This document shows, one piece after another, positions 44,934 through 53,661 of a stretch of DNA of 64,000 nucleotides. The translations under genes were made by a program, and so were the position numbers. Position 1 is the first letter of the stretch. Each line of letters starts with the position of its first letter. The notes under the pieces were generated by a model. It was not told where the DNA came from. It saw only the letters and a list, made by a program, of their open reading frames with translations, and did not search any database. The stretch comes from UBA1847 sp942492205 (GTDB taxonomy: Bacteria; Pseudomonadota; Gammaproteobacteria; Steroidobacterales; Woeseiaceae), in NCBI GenBank assembly GCA_942492205.1, contig CALODT010000001.1, forward strand, positions 1,302,001-1,366,000, written 5' to 3'.

Positions 44934-46580
44934 ATGACTACCAACGACCTGACACAGCGCGCTGACCTGACGCGCCACGACCGAGGTACGGGAGCGCTGC
45001 GCACGCGACGTCCCGATTACGTCGATTTCCTTCCACCCTGCAACGATGCATGCCCGGCCGGAGAGAATATCCAGGCCTGGCTCGCGCTAGCCCAGGCGGG
45101 CGACCACGAAGCCGCCTGGCGCGAACTGGTTGATAACAATCCATTGCCCTCGATACACGGCCGCGTTTGCTATCACCCCTGTGAGGACGTCTGCAATCGT
45201 GCGTTCACGGATAGCTCCGTCAGTATCCATGCCGTTGAGCGATTCCTTGGCGACCTGGCGCTGGAAAAAAACTGGCAATTTACCAAGCCGGATAATCAAA
45301 CCGGCAAGAAAATACTGATCGTCGGCGCCGGGCCGAGCGGCCTTTCTGCCGCCTACCACCTGGTCCGCATGGGACACTCGGTTGAGATTCGCGAAGCCGG
45401 TCCGCTGGCTGGCGGCATGATCCATTTCGGTATTCCAGCGTATCGAATGCCGCGCGATGAACTGCAGGCGGAGATACAGCGCATCGAAAACCTCGGCGTC
45501 AAGATCACGCTTAACCATCGGGTTGAAGATGTGCTCGCCGAGAAAAAGGCGGGTGGCTTCGACGCCGTGTTTGTCGCAGTCGGTGCGCATATCAGCAAGA
45601 AGATTGAAATTCCGAACCGCGATGCAGGCAAGATCCTGGACGCGGTGAGCTTCCTGAGCCAGGCCAATGAAGGGGCACCGCCCAAGCTCGGCAGGCGTGT
45701 CGCGATATACGGCGGCGGCAATACCGCCATGGACGCCGCTCGTACTGCGAAAAGGCTCGGCGCAACCGAGACCATGATCATCTACCGTCGCGACCGCTCG
45801 AGTATGCCGGCACACGACTTCGAGGCCGACGAGGCGATCGAAGAGGGCGTGAAGATCAACTGGCTTCGGACTATCAAGGAAATCGACAAGTCGACTTTCA
45901 AAGTCGAGGTCATGGAGCTTGACGAGAATGGGCGGCCGCAACCGACCGGCAGGTTCGAGGAGCTTGAGGCCGATTCGCTGATCCTGGCCGTAGGGCAGGA
46001 TACCGACACCGCATTTCTGGAGTCCGTCCCGGGCATCGAATTCGAATGGGACCACACGGTTAAAGTCGACGACAACATGATGACCGGCCATGCAGGGATC
46101 TTTGCCGGTGGCGACATGGTGCCCAGCGAACGTTCTGTGACCATTGCCGTAGGTCATGGCAAGCACGCCGCACGGCACATCGATGCCTATCTCAACGATT
46201 CGACGTATGTACGGGCAGCGCGGCACCCGATCATCGGTCACGAGCGCCTGCATCTCTGGTACCGGACTTCGGCGCCACAGGTCGAGCAGGATCGCTTGCC
46301 GCTGGATCGCCGGGGCAAGGGCTTCGAGGAGATCCTGAAGAACCTGTCCGAGGCGGAGGCGCTATTCGAGGCAAAACGCTGTCTTTCCTGCGGTAACTGC
46401 TTCGAGTGCGATGGCTGCTACGGCGCCTGCCCGCAGGATGCGATTATCAAACTCGGCCCCGGCAAGCGCTACAAGTTTGATTTCGACAAGTGCACGGGCT
46501 GCGCGGTTTGCTACGAACAGTGTCCATGCCATGCCATCGAGATGATCGATGAGCCCGACGTCGAAGGAGTAACGGCATGA
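44934..46580 (+). CDS. GltD-like FAD/NAD(P) oxidoreductase with ferredoxin domain
   Basis: A 548-residue flavoprotein related to the glutamate synthase small subunit. The N-terminal Fe-S domain has CNDACPAGENIQAWL and CYHPCEDVCNR (the Cys set that binds 4Fe-4S in GltD/DPYD). An FAD site VGAGPSGLSAAYHL begins near 128, and an NAD(P) site YGGGNTAMDAARTAKRLG lies near 262. A C-terminal two-cluster ferredoxin reads CLSCGNCFECDGCYGACP and CTGCAVCYEQCPCHA. It overlaps the pyruvate:ferredoxin oxidoreductase gene by ATGA. Probable job: electron transfer between NAD(P)H and ferredoxin or the oxidoreductase. This is not a bona fide glutamate synthase, since no gltB is present. Confidence 0.88.
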   Translation: MTTNDLTQRADLTRHDRGTGALRTRRPDYVDFLPPCNDACPAGENIQAWLALAQAGDHEAAWRELVDNNPLPSIHGRVCYHPCEDVCNRAFTDSSVSIHAVERFLGDLALEKNWQFTKPDNQTGKKILIVGAGPSGLSAAYHLVRMGHSVEIREAGPLAGGMIHFGIPAYRMPRDELQAEIQRIENLGVKITLNHRVEDVLAEKKAGGFDAVFVAVGAHISKKIEIPNRDAGKILDAVSFLSQANEGAPPKLGRRVAIYGGGNTAMDAARTAKRLGATETMIIYRRDRSSMPAHDFEADEAIEEGVKINWLRTIKEIDKSTFKVEVMELDENGRPQPTGRFEELEADSLILAVGQDTDTAFLESVPGIEFEWDHTVKVDDNMMTGHAGIFAGGDMVPSERSVTIAVGHGKHAARHIDAYLNDSTYVRAARHPIIGHERLHLWYRTSAPQVEQDRLPLDRRGKGFEEILKNLSEAEALFEAKRCLSCGNCFECDGCYGACPQDAIIKLGPGKRYKFDFDKCTGCAVCYEQCPCHAIEMIDEPDVEGVTA

Positions 46581-49500
46581 GCGAGAAGAGGGCGCTCGAG
46601 GGTAACGAGGCAGTCGCGCGTGTTGCCTACTCGGTCAGCGAGATATGCTCGATCTATCCGATTACACCATCGTCGCCGATGGCCGAACAGGCTGACGTCT
46701 GGTCGGCAGGCGGGAAGCAGAACATCTGGGGACAGGTACCGGACATCATCGAGATGCAAAGTGAAGGTGGTGCCGCCGGGACGGCGCACGGCGCACTGCA
46801 GACCGGCGCTTTGACCACGACATTCACAGCATCACAAGGTCTGATGCTGATGCTCCCGAACATGTACAAGATTGCAGGCGAACTGACGGCAGCGGTCTTC
46901 CACGTTGCATCGCGTTCGCTTGCGGCACAGGCGCTTTCGATTTTCGGCGACCACCAGGATGTGATGGCAGCGCGCACTACCGGCTTTGCGCTGCTGGCGT
47001 CCTCATCAGTACAGGCGGCGCAGGATCTCGCGTTGGTGAGCCATGCGGCGACGCTTGAGTCACGGGTGCCGTTTATTCACTTTTTTGACGGCTTTCGTAC
47101 GTCTCATGAAGTCAGCAAGATCGACCTGCTGAGCCACGAAGAAACGCGCGCCATGATGAACGACGACCTGGTCTACGCGCATCGCGCGCGGGCGCTCAAT
47201 CCCGACAACCCGTTCATCCGCGGCACTGCGCAGAATCCCGATGTTTATTTCCAGGGCCGGGAGACCGTCAACCGCTTTTACGACCGCACGCCGAACATCG
47301 TGCAGCAGACGATGGATCGTCTCGCGGAAGTCACCGGCCGACAGTATCAACTGTTCGACTACCATGGTGACCCGCAGGCCGAGCGAGTCATAATTCTAAT
47401 GGGCTCGGGCGCTGAGACGGTCATGCAGACGATCGACGCATTGCCTGAGAAAGGCGTCGGCATGATTAATGTTCGCCTTTTCCGGCCCTTCTCGAGCAAA
47501 CACCTGCTTGCGGCGCTGCCTGAATCGACGACCGCTATCGCGGTACTCGACCGTACCAAGGAGATAGGTGCAAGCGGCGAGCCGCTGTACCAGGATGTCG
47601 TTACCGTGTTGGCCGAAGCGGTTGCCGCAGGCGAAAGGGACAAAATGCCGCGTGTCATTGGTGGGCGTTACGGATTGTCGTCCAAGGAATTCACGCCGGC
47701 CATGGTCAAGGCCGTTTTCGACGAACTTCTGAAGCAGCAACCGAAAAACCACTTCACGATCGGTATCAACGACGACGTAACGCATACCAGCCTCGACTAC
47801 GATTCGTCCTGGCACATAGAAGGCGACAAGGCGACGCGGGCACTGTTCTTCGGACTCGGCGCCGACGGCACGGTTGGAGCGAACAAGAACAGCATAAAGA
47901 TAATCGGCGAAAACACGGACCTTTTCTGCCAGGGCTATTTCGTTTATGACTCCAAGAAGTCCGGATCGCGAACGATTTCGCACCTTCGATTCGGCCCGGA
48001 GCCGATCCATGCGCCTTACCTGATTCAATCGGCGAATTTCATCGCCTGCCATCAATTCGATCAGGTCAACCGAATCGAGATATTGAAGGACGCTGCTGAC
48101 GGTGCCGTGTTCCTGCTCGACAGTCCGTATGGCGCCGACGAGGTTTGGGGGCATCTGCCGCAGCCGGTGCAGGAGGCGATCATTGATCGCAACATCAGCT
48201 TCCATGTCATTGATGCGCGCCGTGTGGCACGGGATGCCGGCATGGGCAAACGCATCAACACGATCATGCAGGCCTGCTTCTTCGCGCTGTCCGGTGTGCT
48301 GCCGCGCGAGGCGGCGATCCAGCAAATAAAGGAGGCGATAGAAAAGACCTACAAATCGAAGGGACAGCAGGTCGTTGATCAGAACTTCGCCGCCGTTGAC
48401 GCCGCCCTGGGTCATTTGTACGAGGTAAAGGTGCCATCCAGCGCAAGCAGTGGCCGTCCGCTCAACGATGTCGTTCCGGCGCACGCACCGCCGTTCGTTC
48501 GTGACGTCACGGCACAGATGATGCGTGGTCACGGTGACGAACTGCCCGTCAGCGCCATGCCGGTTGATGGTACCTATCCCAGCGCGACGTCGCAGTTTGA
48601 GAAAGGCAATGTCTCGGATCGCGTTCCGCTGTGGGAGCCGGATCTCTGCATTCAGTGCGGCAATTGCTCATTCGTTTGTCCGCACAGCGTCATCCGTGCG
48701 AAATTCTTTCACGAGAGCTCGCTGGAAGGCGCTCCCGAGGGTTTTGCATCTGCGCCTATCTCTGCGCGCGGCTTTCCGGAGACGCGGTATTCCCTGCAGG
48801 TTTACCTTGAGGATTGCACGGGCTGCACGTTGTGCGTAGACGCGTGTCCGGTGAAAAGTCCCGATGATCCGGAGATTCGGGCCATCAATATGACGGACAA
48901 GGCCCCGATCCTCGAGAAGGGCCAACAGGATATCGGCTTCTTCGAAACGCTGGCGTTCAATGACCGTGCGGCGGTTGAGTTTTCGTCGGTTCGCGGAGCG
49001 CAGTTCCTGCAGCCGCTGTTCGAGTTTGCAGGCGCTTGTGCAGGCTGTGGTGAGACGCCGTACGTGAAGCTGCTATCGCAGCTCTTCGGCCCTCGACTGT
49101 TAGTGGCGAATGCGACAGGGTGTTCGTCGATATACGGTGGCAACCTGCCAACGACGCCCTGGGCGAAGAACGCGGAGGGCAGTGGTCCCGCGTGGTCAAA
49201 CTCCCTGTTTGAAGATAACGCGGAGTTTGGTCTCGGCATGCGCATTGCTGCCGATCATCATATGGCGATCGCGAAGCAGATGGTGAGCGAACTGTCGGCG
49301 GATATCGGCGACGAACTCGCTGACAAGTTGGTAAATGGCGGGCAAACGGTTGGCAGCGAAATCCGCGCTCAACGGCGTCGTGTGAAGCAGCTCAAAGAGC
49401 GCCTGCAGGCGATCGTCGCAGCGCGTAAAAGCCCGAAAGCCGAGGCATTGTTGTCGATTATCGATCACCTAGTCCGCCGCAGCATCTGGCTGGTCGGTGG

Positions 49501-50146
49501 CGACGGCTGGGCGTATGACATCGGCTCTGGCGGCCTCGATCACGTGCTGGCAAGCGGCCGGAACGTCAACATATTGGTCATGGATACCGAGGTTTACTCC
49601 AATACGGGCGGTCAAATGTCCAAAGCGACGCCGTTGGGGGCGTCTGCGAAGTTCGCCTCAGCGGGCAAACGCATTGGCAAGAAGGACCTGGCGTTGCAGG
49701 CGATTTCCGGTGGCAACGTCTATGTGGCTCAGGTCGCGATGGGTGCGAATCCACAGCAGACCTTGCTGGCGATGCGCGAAGCCGAAGAGTATGACGGCCC
49801 GTCGCTCATCCTGGCGTACAGTCACTGCATCGCGCACGGCTACGATCTCAAGGACGGCCTGAGACAACAGGCACTGGCTACGGCGAGTGGTTACTGGCCA
49901 TTGATTCGATACAACCCGGCACTCAGGGCGGCTGGCAAGAAACCGTTCGTACTGGATTCGACGCGCCCGACGATCCCGCTCAGGGAGTACGCGTACAACG
50001 AGAATCGCTACAAGGTGCTGACAAAGACCAATCCGGAGGAGGCCGAGCGAATGATGCAGCTGGCCCAGGAAACAGTCGATCGACGCTGGCAGACCTACGA
50101 GCACCTGTCCAAGCAGGAGCCCGCCCAGTTCGAGCACGCCTGGTAG
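46577..50146 (+). CDS. nifJ: Pyruvate:ferredoxin (flavodoxin) oxidoreductase
   Basis: A 1189-residue single-chain PFOR, which interconverts pyruvate plus CoA with acetyl-CoA, CO2 and reduced ferredoxin. Domains in order are: pyruvate-binding domain I (YPITPSSPMAEQADVWSA, about 28-45), domain II, and the gamma domain with GLGADGTVGANKNSIKI. Two 4Fe-4S motifs follow (CIQCGNCSFVCPHSVI and CTGCTLCVDACPV), then the CAGCGETPYVKLL cluster ligand region and the thiamine diphosphate domain with GGDGWAYDIGSGGLDHV and YSNTGGQMSKATPLGA. All cofactor motifs are present and the length is normal. It starts within the stop of its GltD-like partner. Such an enzyme is oxygen-sensitive in most hosts, suggesting low-oxygen metabolism or a protected form. 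Confidence 0.95.
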   Translation: MSEKRALEGNEAVARVAYSVSEICSIYPITPSSPMAEQADVWSAGGKQNIWGQVPDIIEMQSEGGAAGTAHGALQTGALTTTFTASQGLMLMLPNMYKIAGELTAAVFHVASRSLAAQALSIFGDHQDVMAARTTGFALLASSSVQAAQDLALVSHAATLESRVPFIHFFDGFRTSHEVSKIDLLSHEETRAMMNDDLVYAHRARALNPDNPFIRGTAQNPDVYFQGRETVNRFYDRTPNIVQQTMDRLAEVTGRQYQLFDYHGDPQAERVIILMGSGAETVMQTIDALPEKGVGMINVRLFRPFSSKHLLAALPESTTAIAVLDRTKEIGASGEPLYQDVVTVLAEAVAAGERDKMPRVIGGRYGLSSKEFTPAMVKAVFDELLKQQPKNHFTIGINDDVTHTSLDYDSSWHIEGDKATRALFFGLGADGTVGANKNSIKIIGENTDLFCQGYFVYDSKKSGSRTISHLRFGPEPIHAPYLIQSANFIACHQFDQVNRIEILKDAADGAVFLLDSPYGADEVWGHLPQPVQEAIIDRNISFHVIDARRVARDAGMGKRINTIMQACFFALSGVLPREAAIQQIKEAIEKTYKSKGQQVVDQNFAAVDAALGHLYEVKVPSSASSGRPLNDVVPAHAPPFVRDVTAQMMRGHGDELPVSAMPVDGTYPSATSQFEKGNVSDRVPLWEPDLCIQCGNCSFVCPHSVIRAKFFHESSLEGAPEGFASAPISARGFPETRYSLQVYLEDCTGCTLCVDACPVKSPDDPEIRAINMTDKAPILEKGQQDIGFFETLAFNDRAAVEFSSVRGAQFLQPLFEFAGACAGCGETPYVKLLSQLFGPRLLVANATGCSSIYGGNLPTTPWAKNAEGSGPAWSNSLFEDNAEFGLGMRIAADHHMAIAKQMVSELSADIGDELADKLVNGGQTVGSEIRAQRRRVKQLKERLQAIVAARKSPKAEALLSIIDHLVRRSIWLVGGDGWAYDIGSGGLDHVLASGRNVNILVMDTEVYSNTGGQMSKATPLGASAKFASAGKRIGKKDLALQAISGGNVYVAQVAMGANPQQTLLAMREAEEYDGPSLILAYSHCIAHGYDLKDGLRQQALATASGYWPLIRYNPALRAAGKKPFVLDSTRPTIPLREYAYNENRYKVLTKTNPEEAERMMQLAQETVDRRWQTYEHLSKQEPAQFEHAW

Positions 50147-50182
50147 CCGCGGCGGAAGGAATCGCCTCGGCGATGTTGAGCG

Positions 50183-50220
50183 AAAAAAAAGGGCGGGTCC
50201 TTGCGGACCCGCCCTCTCTT
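50183..50220 (-). terminator. Intrinsic terminator of the cold-shock gene, probably bidirectional
   Basis: A perfect 10-bp stem (GGGCGGGTCC at 50191-50200, its complement at 50205-50214) with a TTGC loop. On the minus strand it is followed by eight T (the A run 50183-50190), so it terminates the cold-shock transcript. On the plus strand the T content after the stem is weaker, but it may also end the PFOR transcript. Confidence 0.92.
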
Positions 50221-50237
50221 TCTAAACCGTTCAGAGC

Positions 50238-50444
50238 TTAGACCGGCGTGATGTTCTCAGCCTGCGGGCCCTTCTGGCCTTGCGTTACTGTGAACTCGAC
50301 CTTCTGGCCTTCGGCCAGCGTCTTGAATCCATCACCAACGATATTGCTGAAATGCGCAAATACGTCAGGGCCAGATTCCTGCTCGATGAAGCCGAAGCCT
50401 TTCGCTTCGTTAAACCATTTTACGGTTCCGGTGGTAGTAGCCAT
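50238..50444 (-). CDS. CspA-family cold-shock protein
   Basis: A 68-residue single cold-shock domain. The RNP1-like motif KGFGFIEQ (about 15-22) and RNP2-like VFAHFS (about 28-33) are intact, and GTVKWFNEAKGFGF and QKGPQAENI are standard. It binds single-stranded RNA/DNA as an RNA chaperone. An AGGA site precedes the ATG. The gene has its own near-consensus promoter and a leader of about 140 bases, the arrangement of cold-inducible csp genes, although not every such copy is cold-induced. Confidence 0.96.
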   Translation of the reverse strand: MATTTGTVKWFNEAKGFGFIEQESGPDVFAHFSNIVGDGFKTLAEGQKVEFTVTQGQKGPQAENITPV

Positions 50445-50475
50445 TTTCTAATCCTATTCAAACAAAAGTAAGTTT

Positions 50476-50489
50476 GGCCTCGAGAGGCC
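50476..50489 (-). promoter_or_regulatory. Hairpin in the cold-shock gene leader
   Basis: A 5-bp GC-rich stem, GGCCT/AGGCC, with a four-base loop, about 32 bases before the start codon of the cold-shock gene. It could take part in temperature-dependent leader folding. Only the short stem is seen; no cold-box consensus was identified. Confidence 0.3.
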
Positions 50490-50592
50490 GGGTCGCGAGT
50501 TGATGCTTTTACTTATGAAAAACAGGACGAGGTACTACGAAGCAACATCGAAATGGAATACACAAGATCAGCCGATCAAGCTAGCTGCCGGA

Positions 50593-50620
50593 AGTATAGC
50601 TCCGGAGGGGGGCAAGTCAA
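50593..50620 (-). promoter_or_regulatory. Sigma-70 type promoter of the cold-shock gene
   Basis: Reading the minus strand, TTGACT (50620-50615) and TATACT (50598-50593) are separated by exactly 16 bases. Each matches its consensus hexamer at five of six positions. Transcription would start near 50586, giving a leader of about 140 bases before the cold-shock ATG at 50444. The -35 box overlaps the stop codon of the upstream CPBP gene. Confidence 0.72.
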
Positions 50621-51402
50621 TGGTTTTTCGAGGATATTTCAGTGAAATCGGCTGCGTACTTGCGCCACAGCCAGGCGAAAAAGGCCAGATTAAGTCCAAT
50701 TCCCAGAAATCCGACCTCCGGGCCGAAAATGTGGGTTTGCTGTATGCCAAGCGCGCCGACCTTTTCGCCAAATCCGAACAGCGGGTAGTCGAGTCCGTTC
50801 CAGACCGCGTGACAGAGGCTCGCGGCCAGTACCGAGCCGGAAAAGAGCCGGATCAATCCGAACACACCGCCAATCAAAGTCGCGTTAATCAGGTAAATCG
50901 GCATTTCGTCCGCAGGAATATCGAAGCCGGTATCCAGTGAAATGGCCGATATGTGCCATGCCGTAAACGCCAGCGTCGACCAGATCAGGACCTGCAAGTC
51001 GCTTGAACCCGCCCGTTTCAGGCTGGCCCACAACCATCCGCGGAAGAATCCTTCTTCGGTGATCAGGCCCATCAGGATCCCTGTCGAACTCATCAATACC
51101 ATGTTGATGAGTGTCTTGTTCCAGTCGGCCTGGCTGGTATCGACAGCGCCAGCCAGAAAAGCGATCGCCGCGGTAGCTCCCAGTACCGTGGCGGGGTAAG
51201 CGAGCGCGTCGAGATACAGGCGGGAGCGGCCCAGCGCAAGGCCGATTTCGGCGCGGCTGAATTTCTGCAGATACCAGAACACGGCTGCCAGCGGGAAAAG
51301 TGGCAGGGCGCTGAAGATGGAGTAGCCGCTCGCATCCATCGCCGTCGTGACGGCGATGGCCAGAGCAACGCCCCCGGCGGCGGGTAGAAACTGACGATTC
51401 AT
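50617..51402 (-). CDS. CPBP family intramembrane metalloprotease
   Basis: A 261-residue membrane protein of the CPBP (CAAX protease/bacteriocin-processing, Rce1-like) family. Start ATG 51402 has AGGAG six bases upstream; an in-frame ATG five codons earlier does not. The catalytic motifs are all present: EEGFFRGW (Glu116, Glu117, Arg121), FTAWHIS (His150) and CHAVWNG near 208. About eight hydrophobic segments are visible. Function in bacteria varies (prenyl-protein processing, immunity, signal cleavage) and cannot be assigned here. It lies divergent from the Tat-exported reductase-like gene. Confidence 0.88.
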   Translation of the reverse strand: MNRQFLPAAGGVALAIAVTTAMDASGYSIFSALPLFPLAAVFWYLQKFSRAEIGLALGRSRLYLDALAYPATVLGATAAIAFLAGAVDTSQADWNKTLINMVLMSSTGILMGLITEEGFFRGWLWASLKRAGSSDLQVLIWSTLAFTAWHISAISLDTGFDIPADEMPIYLINATLIGGVFGLIRLFSGSVLAASLCHAVWNGLDYPLFGFGEKVGALGIQQTHIFGPEVGFLGIGLNLAFFAWLWRKYAADFTEISSKNH

Positions 51403-51540
51403 GGCCTCTCCTTGCATGCGCTTCTGAATCAGATGTCTCGGAAACCGATCTGGATGCAGGAGATCGACCCGATTCTGAGCCGAGCATGTCTGTCATACTA
51501 TACTCAGCGACCTCCGACAAAAGACGCGAAGATTGGACCC

Positions 51541-52434
51541 ATGACTGATCGCAGAGCTTTTCTGACAGGCACCCTCGCGGCGGCAGTAGCCGCTTCGCTG
51601 CCGTCCGCCGCACAGGCGGCAGGCCGAAAGCTGTCCATGCGCCGTATCCCTGGCTCGGATGAGAGCCTGGCCGTCGTGGCGCTCGGAAACTCGCAGGCAT
51701 TTCGCAACGGGGACGCGGACACGTCGAAGCGACTGCTCGAAACCTACTTTGACCATGGCGGTCGCTACATCGATTGCAGCGGCGATGGCGCCTATCTTGT
51801 GGCGAGCCTTGCCGGCACACTCGGGCATCGTGACAGTGCGTTCCTGGGCAGCTACTTCAGTGGCGAACGGGCCGAAGAATCGGAAGCCGGCGTGCAGCGC
51901 CTGCGCGCCGTCAGGGGCGGCAAACCCCTGGATCTGATCCACACCTATCCGGAAGACGGTGTGCCGCACTGGGATGTATTTCGTCGCTGGAAGGACGAAG
52001 GGCGCACCCGGCATATCGGTCTGGCGCGTCACAATGTCCGCTACTACGACGCGATGATGAAGGTCATGCAAACCGGTACCGTGGACTTTCTTCAGGTGAA
52101 CCTTTCGCCGCTTGAGAGCGAAGCCGAAGATCGAATATTGCCGATGGCAAAGGACAAGGGTATCGCCGTGACGATTAACAGGCCGTTCATCAACGGGCAG
52201 TACTTCTCGATCGTAAAGGGTCGCACACTACCCGCCTGGGCCGTGGAATTTGACTGCACCAGCTGGGCACAGTTTTCGATCAAGTACGTTCTGTCGCACC
52301 CGGCGGTAACCTGCGTGCTGACCGAGACGGCAAACCCCAGGCATTTGCAGGACAATCTTGGCGGAGGCATGGGCCGAATGCCGGATCAGGCGACGCGTGT
52401 ACGAATGCGCGACCTGATACGCAGTTTCGTTTGA
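51541..52434 (+). CDS. Tat-exported aldo/keto-reductase-like protein
   Basis: A 297-residue protein from ATG 51541 with a twin-arginine signal (TDRRAFLTGTLAAAVAASLPSAAQA). The mature part is an aldo/keto-reductase-like barrel: RYIDCSGDGAYLVAS corresponds to the Asp/Tyr region, DLIHTYPED to the catalytic His strand, and HIGLARHNVRYYDAMM and VTCVLTETANPRHLQDN to later strands. The position that normally holds the catalytic Lys (usually ..TK..) reads FLGSYFSG, without Lys. It may therefore be a non-canonical or inactive reductase, or use another chemistry in the periplasm. A cofactor would have to be loaded before Tat export. Confidence 0.8.
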   Translation: MTDRRAFLTGTLAAAVAASLPSAAQAAGRKLSMRRIPGSDESLAVVALGNSQAFRNGDADTSKRLLETYFDHGGRYIDCSGDGAYLVASLAGTLGHRDSAFLGSYFSGERAEESEAGVQRLRAVRGGKPLDLIHTYPEDGVPHWDVFRRWKDEGRTRHIGLARHNVRYYDAMMKVMQTGTVDFLQVNLSPLESEAEDRILPMAKDKGIAVTINRPFINGQYFSIVKGRTLPAWAVEFDCTSWAQFSIKYVLSHPAVTCVLTETANPRHLQDNLGGGMGRMPDQATRVRMRDLIRSFV

Positions 52435-52441
52435 TACAGGA

Positions 52442-53203
52442 TCAGGCCTGCACGACGTCGGCGATCAGTTTGACCTCCATCACCACGAAGAGGGCGATCA
52501 GCAGTTTCTGAAACGCGCTTCTGGAAATCTTGCCGGCAAATGCGATACCGATGCGCGTAAACAGCAGCGTCGGCACTAACGCGATACAGCCCAGGACGAG
52601 CCGCTCCGGTGTAAACAGTTGCGCGCTGCTTGCCGTGACGAACTGGGCGGCTGAGAACGTGAGAAACGCACTCGCGATCAGGAAAGCGTAGGCCTCGGCG
52701 GCTACGTGGCGGCCGTGAAAGTACGGGGCAACTATGTGCGCTGAGACTCCCGTGGCCCCCTGGATCGTTCCGCCCGTGAATCCAACCACGGCTGCTCCCG
52801 TACCTTTTGCCTGGAAGATGGACTGCAGGAAGTTCCCGAAAGTGAACTGCAGCAAATACAGGGCAAGCCAGGCGGCGAGCGTGAGCTTTAGCCAGCGATC
52901 ATCAACCGCAACCAGTGCGAAGGTGCCGAAAACTCCGCCCAGGAACCCGGCAAGGAGAAAGGGCAGGTGCGTGCGAACAAGGCCGACAAAGCGTCGGTGG
53001 CTGGCGACCAGCCAGAGGTTGGATCCGAAAGTCGGGATGATCATGAGAATGACGGCTTCTTCCACCGACGTAAAAGTCGCGATAGACGGTACCGCAATCA
53101 GGGGCAACCCAAGACCGGTCATGCCCTTGATCAACGCGCCGACTGAAATTGCCGTCAACGCAACAACAACCAGTGCGGTACTCAAATTCGTCAATTCCAA
53201 CAA
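52442..53203 (-). CDS. TauE/SafE family sulfite exporter-like permease
   Basis: A 253-residue polytopic inner-membrane protein with about eight hydrophobic segments in two homologous halves. VGALIKGMTGLGLPLIAVPSI near the start and VVGFTGGTIQGATGVSAHIVAPYF in the middle are the paired glycine-rich motifs of TauE/SafE (DUF81) transporters. Proposed substrates in the family are sulfite, sulfoacetate and other organosulfur anions; none can be chosen here. The start is one of several closely spaced TTG codons (53203, 53200 or 53194), and I keep the first. Confidence 0.87.
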   Translation of the reverse strand: MLELTNLSTALVVVALTAISVGALIKGMTGLGLPLIAVPSIATFTSVEEAVILMIIPTFGSNLWLVASHRRFVGLVRTHLPFLLAGFLGGVFGTFALVAVDDRWLKLTLAAWLALYLLQFTFGNFLQSIFQAKGTGAAVVGFTGGTIQGATGVSAHIVAPYFHGRHVAAEAYAFLIASAFLTFSAAQFVTASSAQLFTPERLVLGCIALVPTLLFTRIGIAFAGKISRSAFQKLLIALFVVMEVKLIADVVQA

Positions 53204-53321
53204 CGGGTTGCCTTACGCGTCGAGGTGCTTGCCCGCTATCCTAAAGCAATCGCTGCGGATTGTCCGGCGGTGGTAGTATGGTCGGCATCGATTCGCGGCA
53301 ACGGACTTACCAGGAGCGCAA

Positions 53322-53660
53322 ATGAACACGGTCAGCAGTCATTCAATCTTGATCAGCAATACGGAGAGTATTCCCGGTCGCACTATCGTCGAGTTCTATG
53401 GTGTGGTCACGGGAAATACCGTGCGCGCCAAGCATCTCGGTCGCGACATCATGGCAGGCCTCAAGAACATCGTCGGCGGCGAACTCAAGGGCTACACCGA
53501 GCTCTTGCAGGATTCGCGCAAGGAGGCGACCGACCGGATGATCGAGCAGGCCGCCTCGATGGGTGCGAATGCGGTTGTCAACGTGCGCTTCGCAACGAGC
53601 TCCATATCGCAGGGCGCGGCCGAGCTGTTTGCGTACGGCACGGCGGTCAAGGTCTCCTGA
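53322..53660 (+). CDS. YbjQ/UPF0145 family protein
   Basis: A 112-residue soluble protein of the YbjQ (heavy-metal-binding domain, UPF0145) family. The core is GVVTGNTVRAKHLGRDIMAGL, then GGELKGYTELLQDSRKEATDRM, GANAVVNVRFATS and LFAYGTAVKV, which match family members closely. These form homopentamers in known structures; the function is unknown. It is the first of four same-strand genes (YbjQ, membrane YbjQ, M48 protease, beta-barrel) with very short gaps. The GGAG site is good. Confidence 0.92.
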   Translation: MNTVSSHSILISNTESIPGRTIVEFYGVVTGNTVRAKHLGRDIMAGLKNIVGGELKGYTELLQDSRKEATDRMIEQAASMGANAVVNVRFATSSISQGAAELFAYGTAVKVS

Positions 53661-53661
53661 C

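Noticed and set aside
45087..46253. 388-codon minus-strand frame opposite the GltD-like gene
   Set aside because: Long only because the opposite strand is GC-rich and conserved; no recognisable domain.
44934..46580. Glutamate synthase small subunit gltD
   Set aside because: No large subunit is adjacent, an extra C-terminal ferredoxin is present and the gene is coupled to PFOR.
47396..48532. 378-codon minus-strand frame opposite nifJ
   Set aside because: Antisense shadow of PFOR; no signal, motif or ribosome site.
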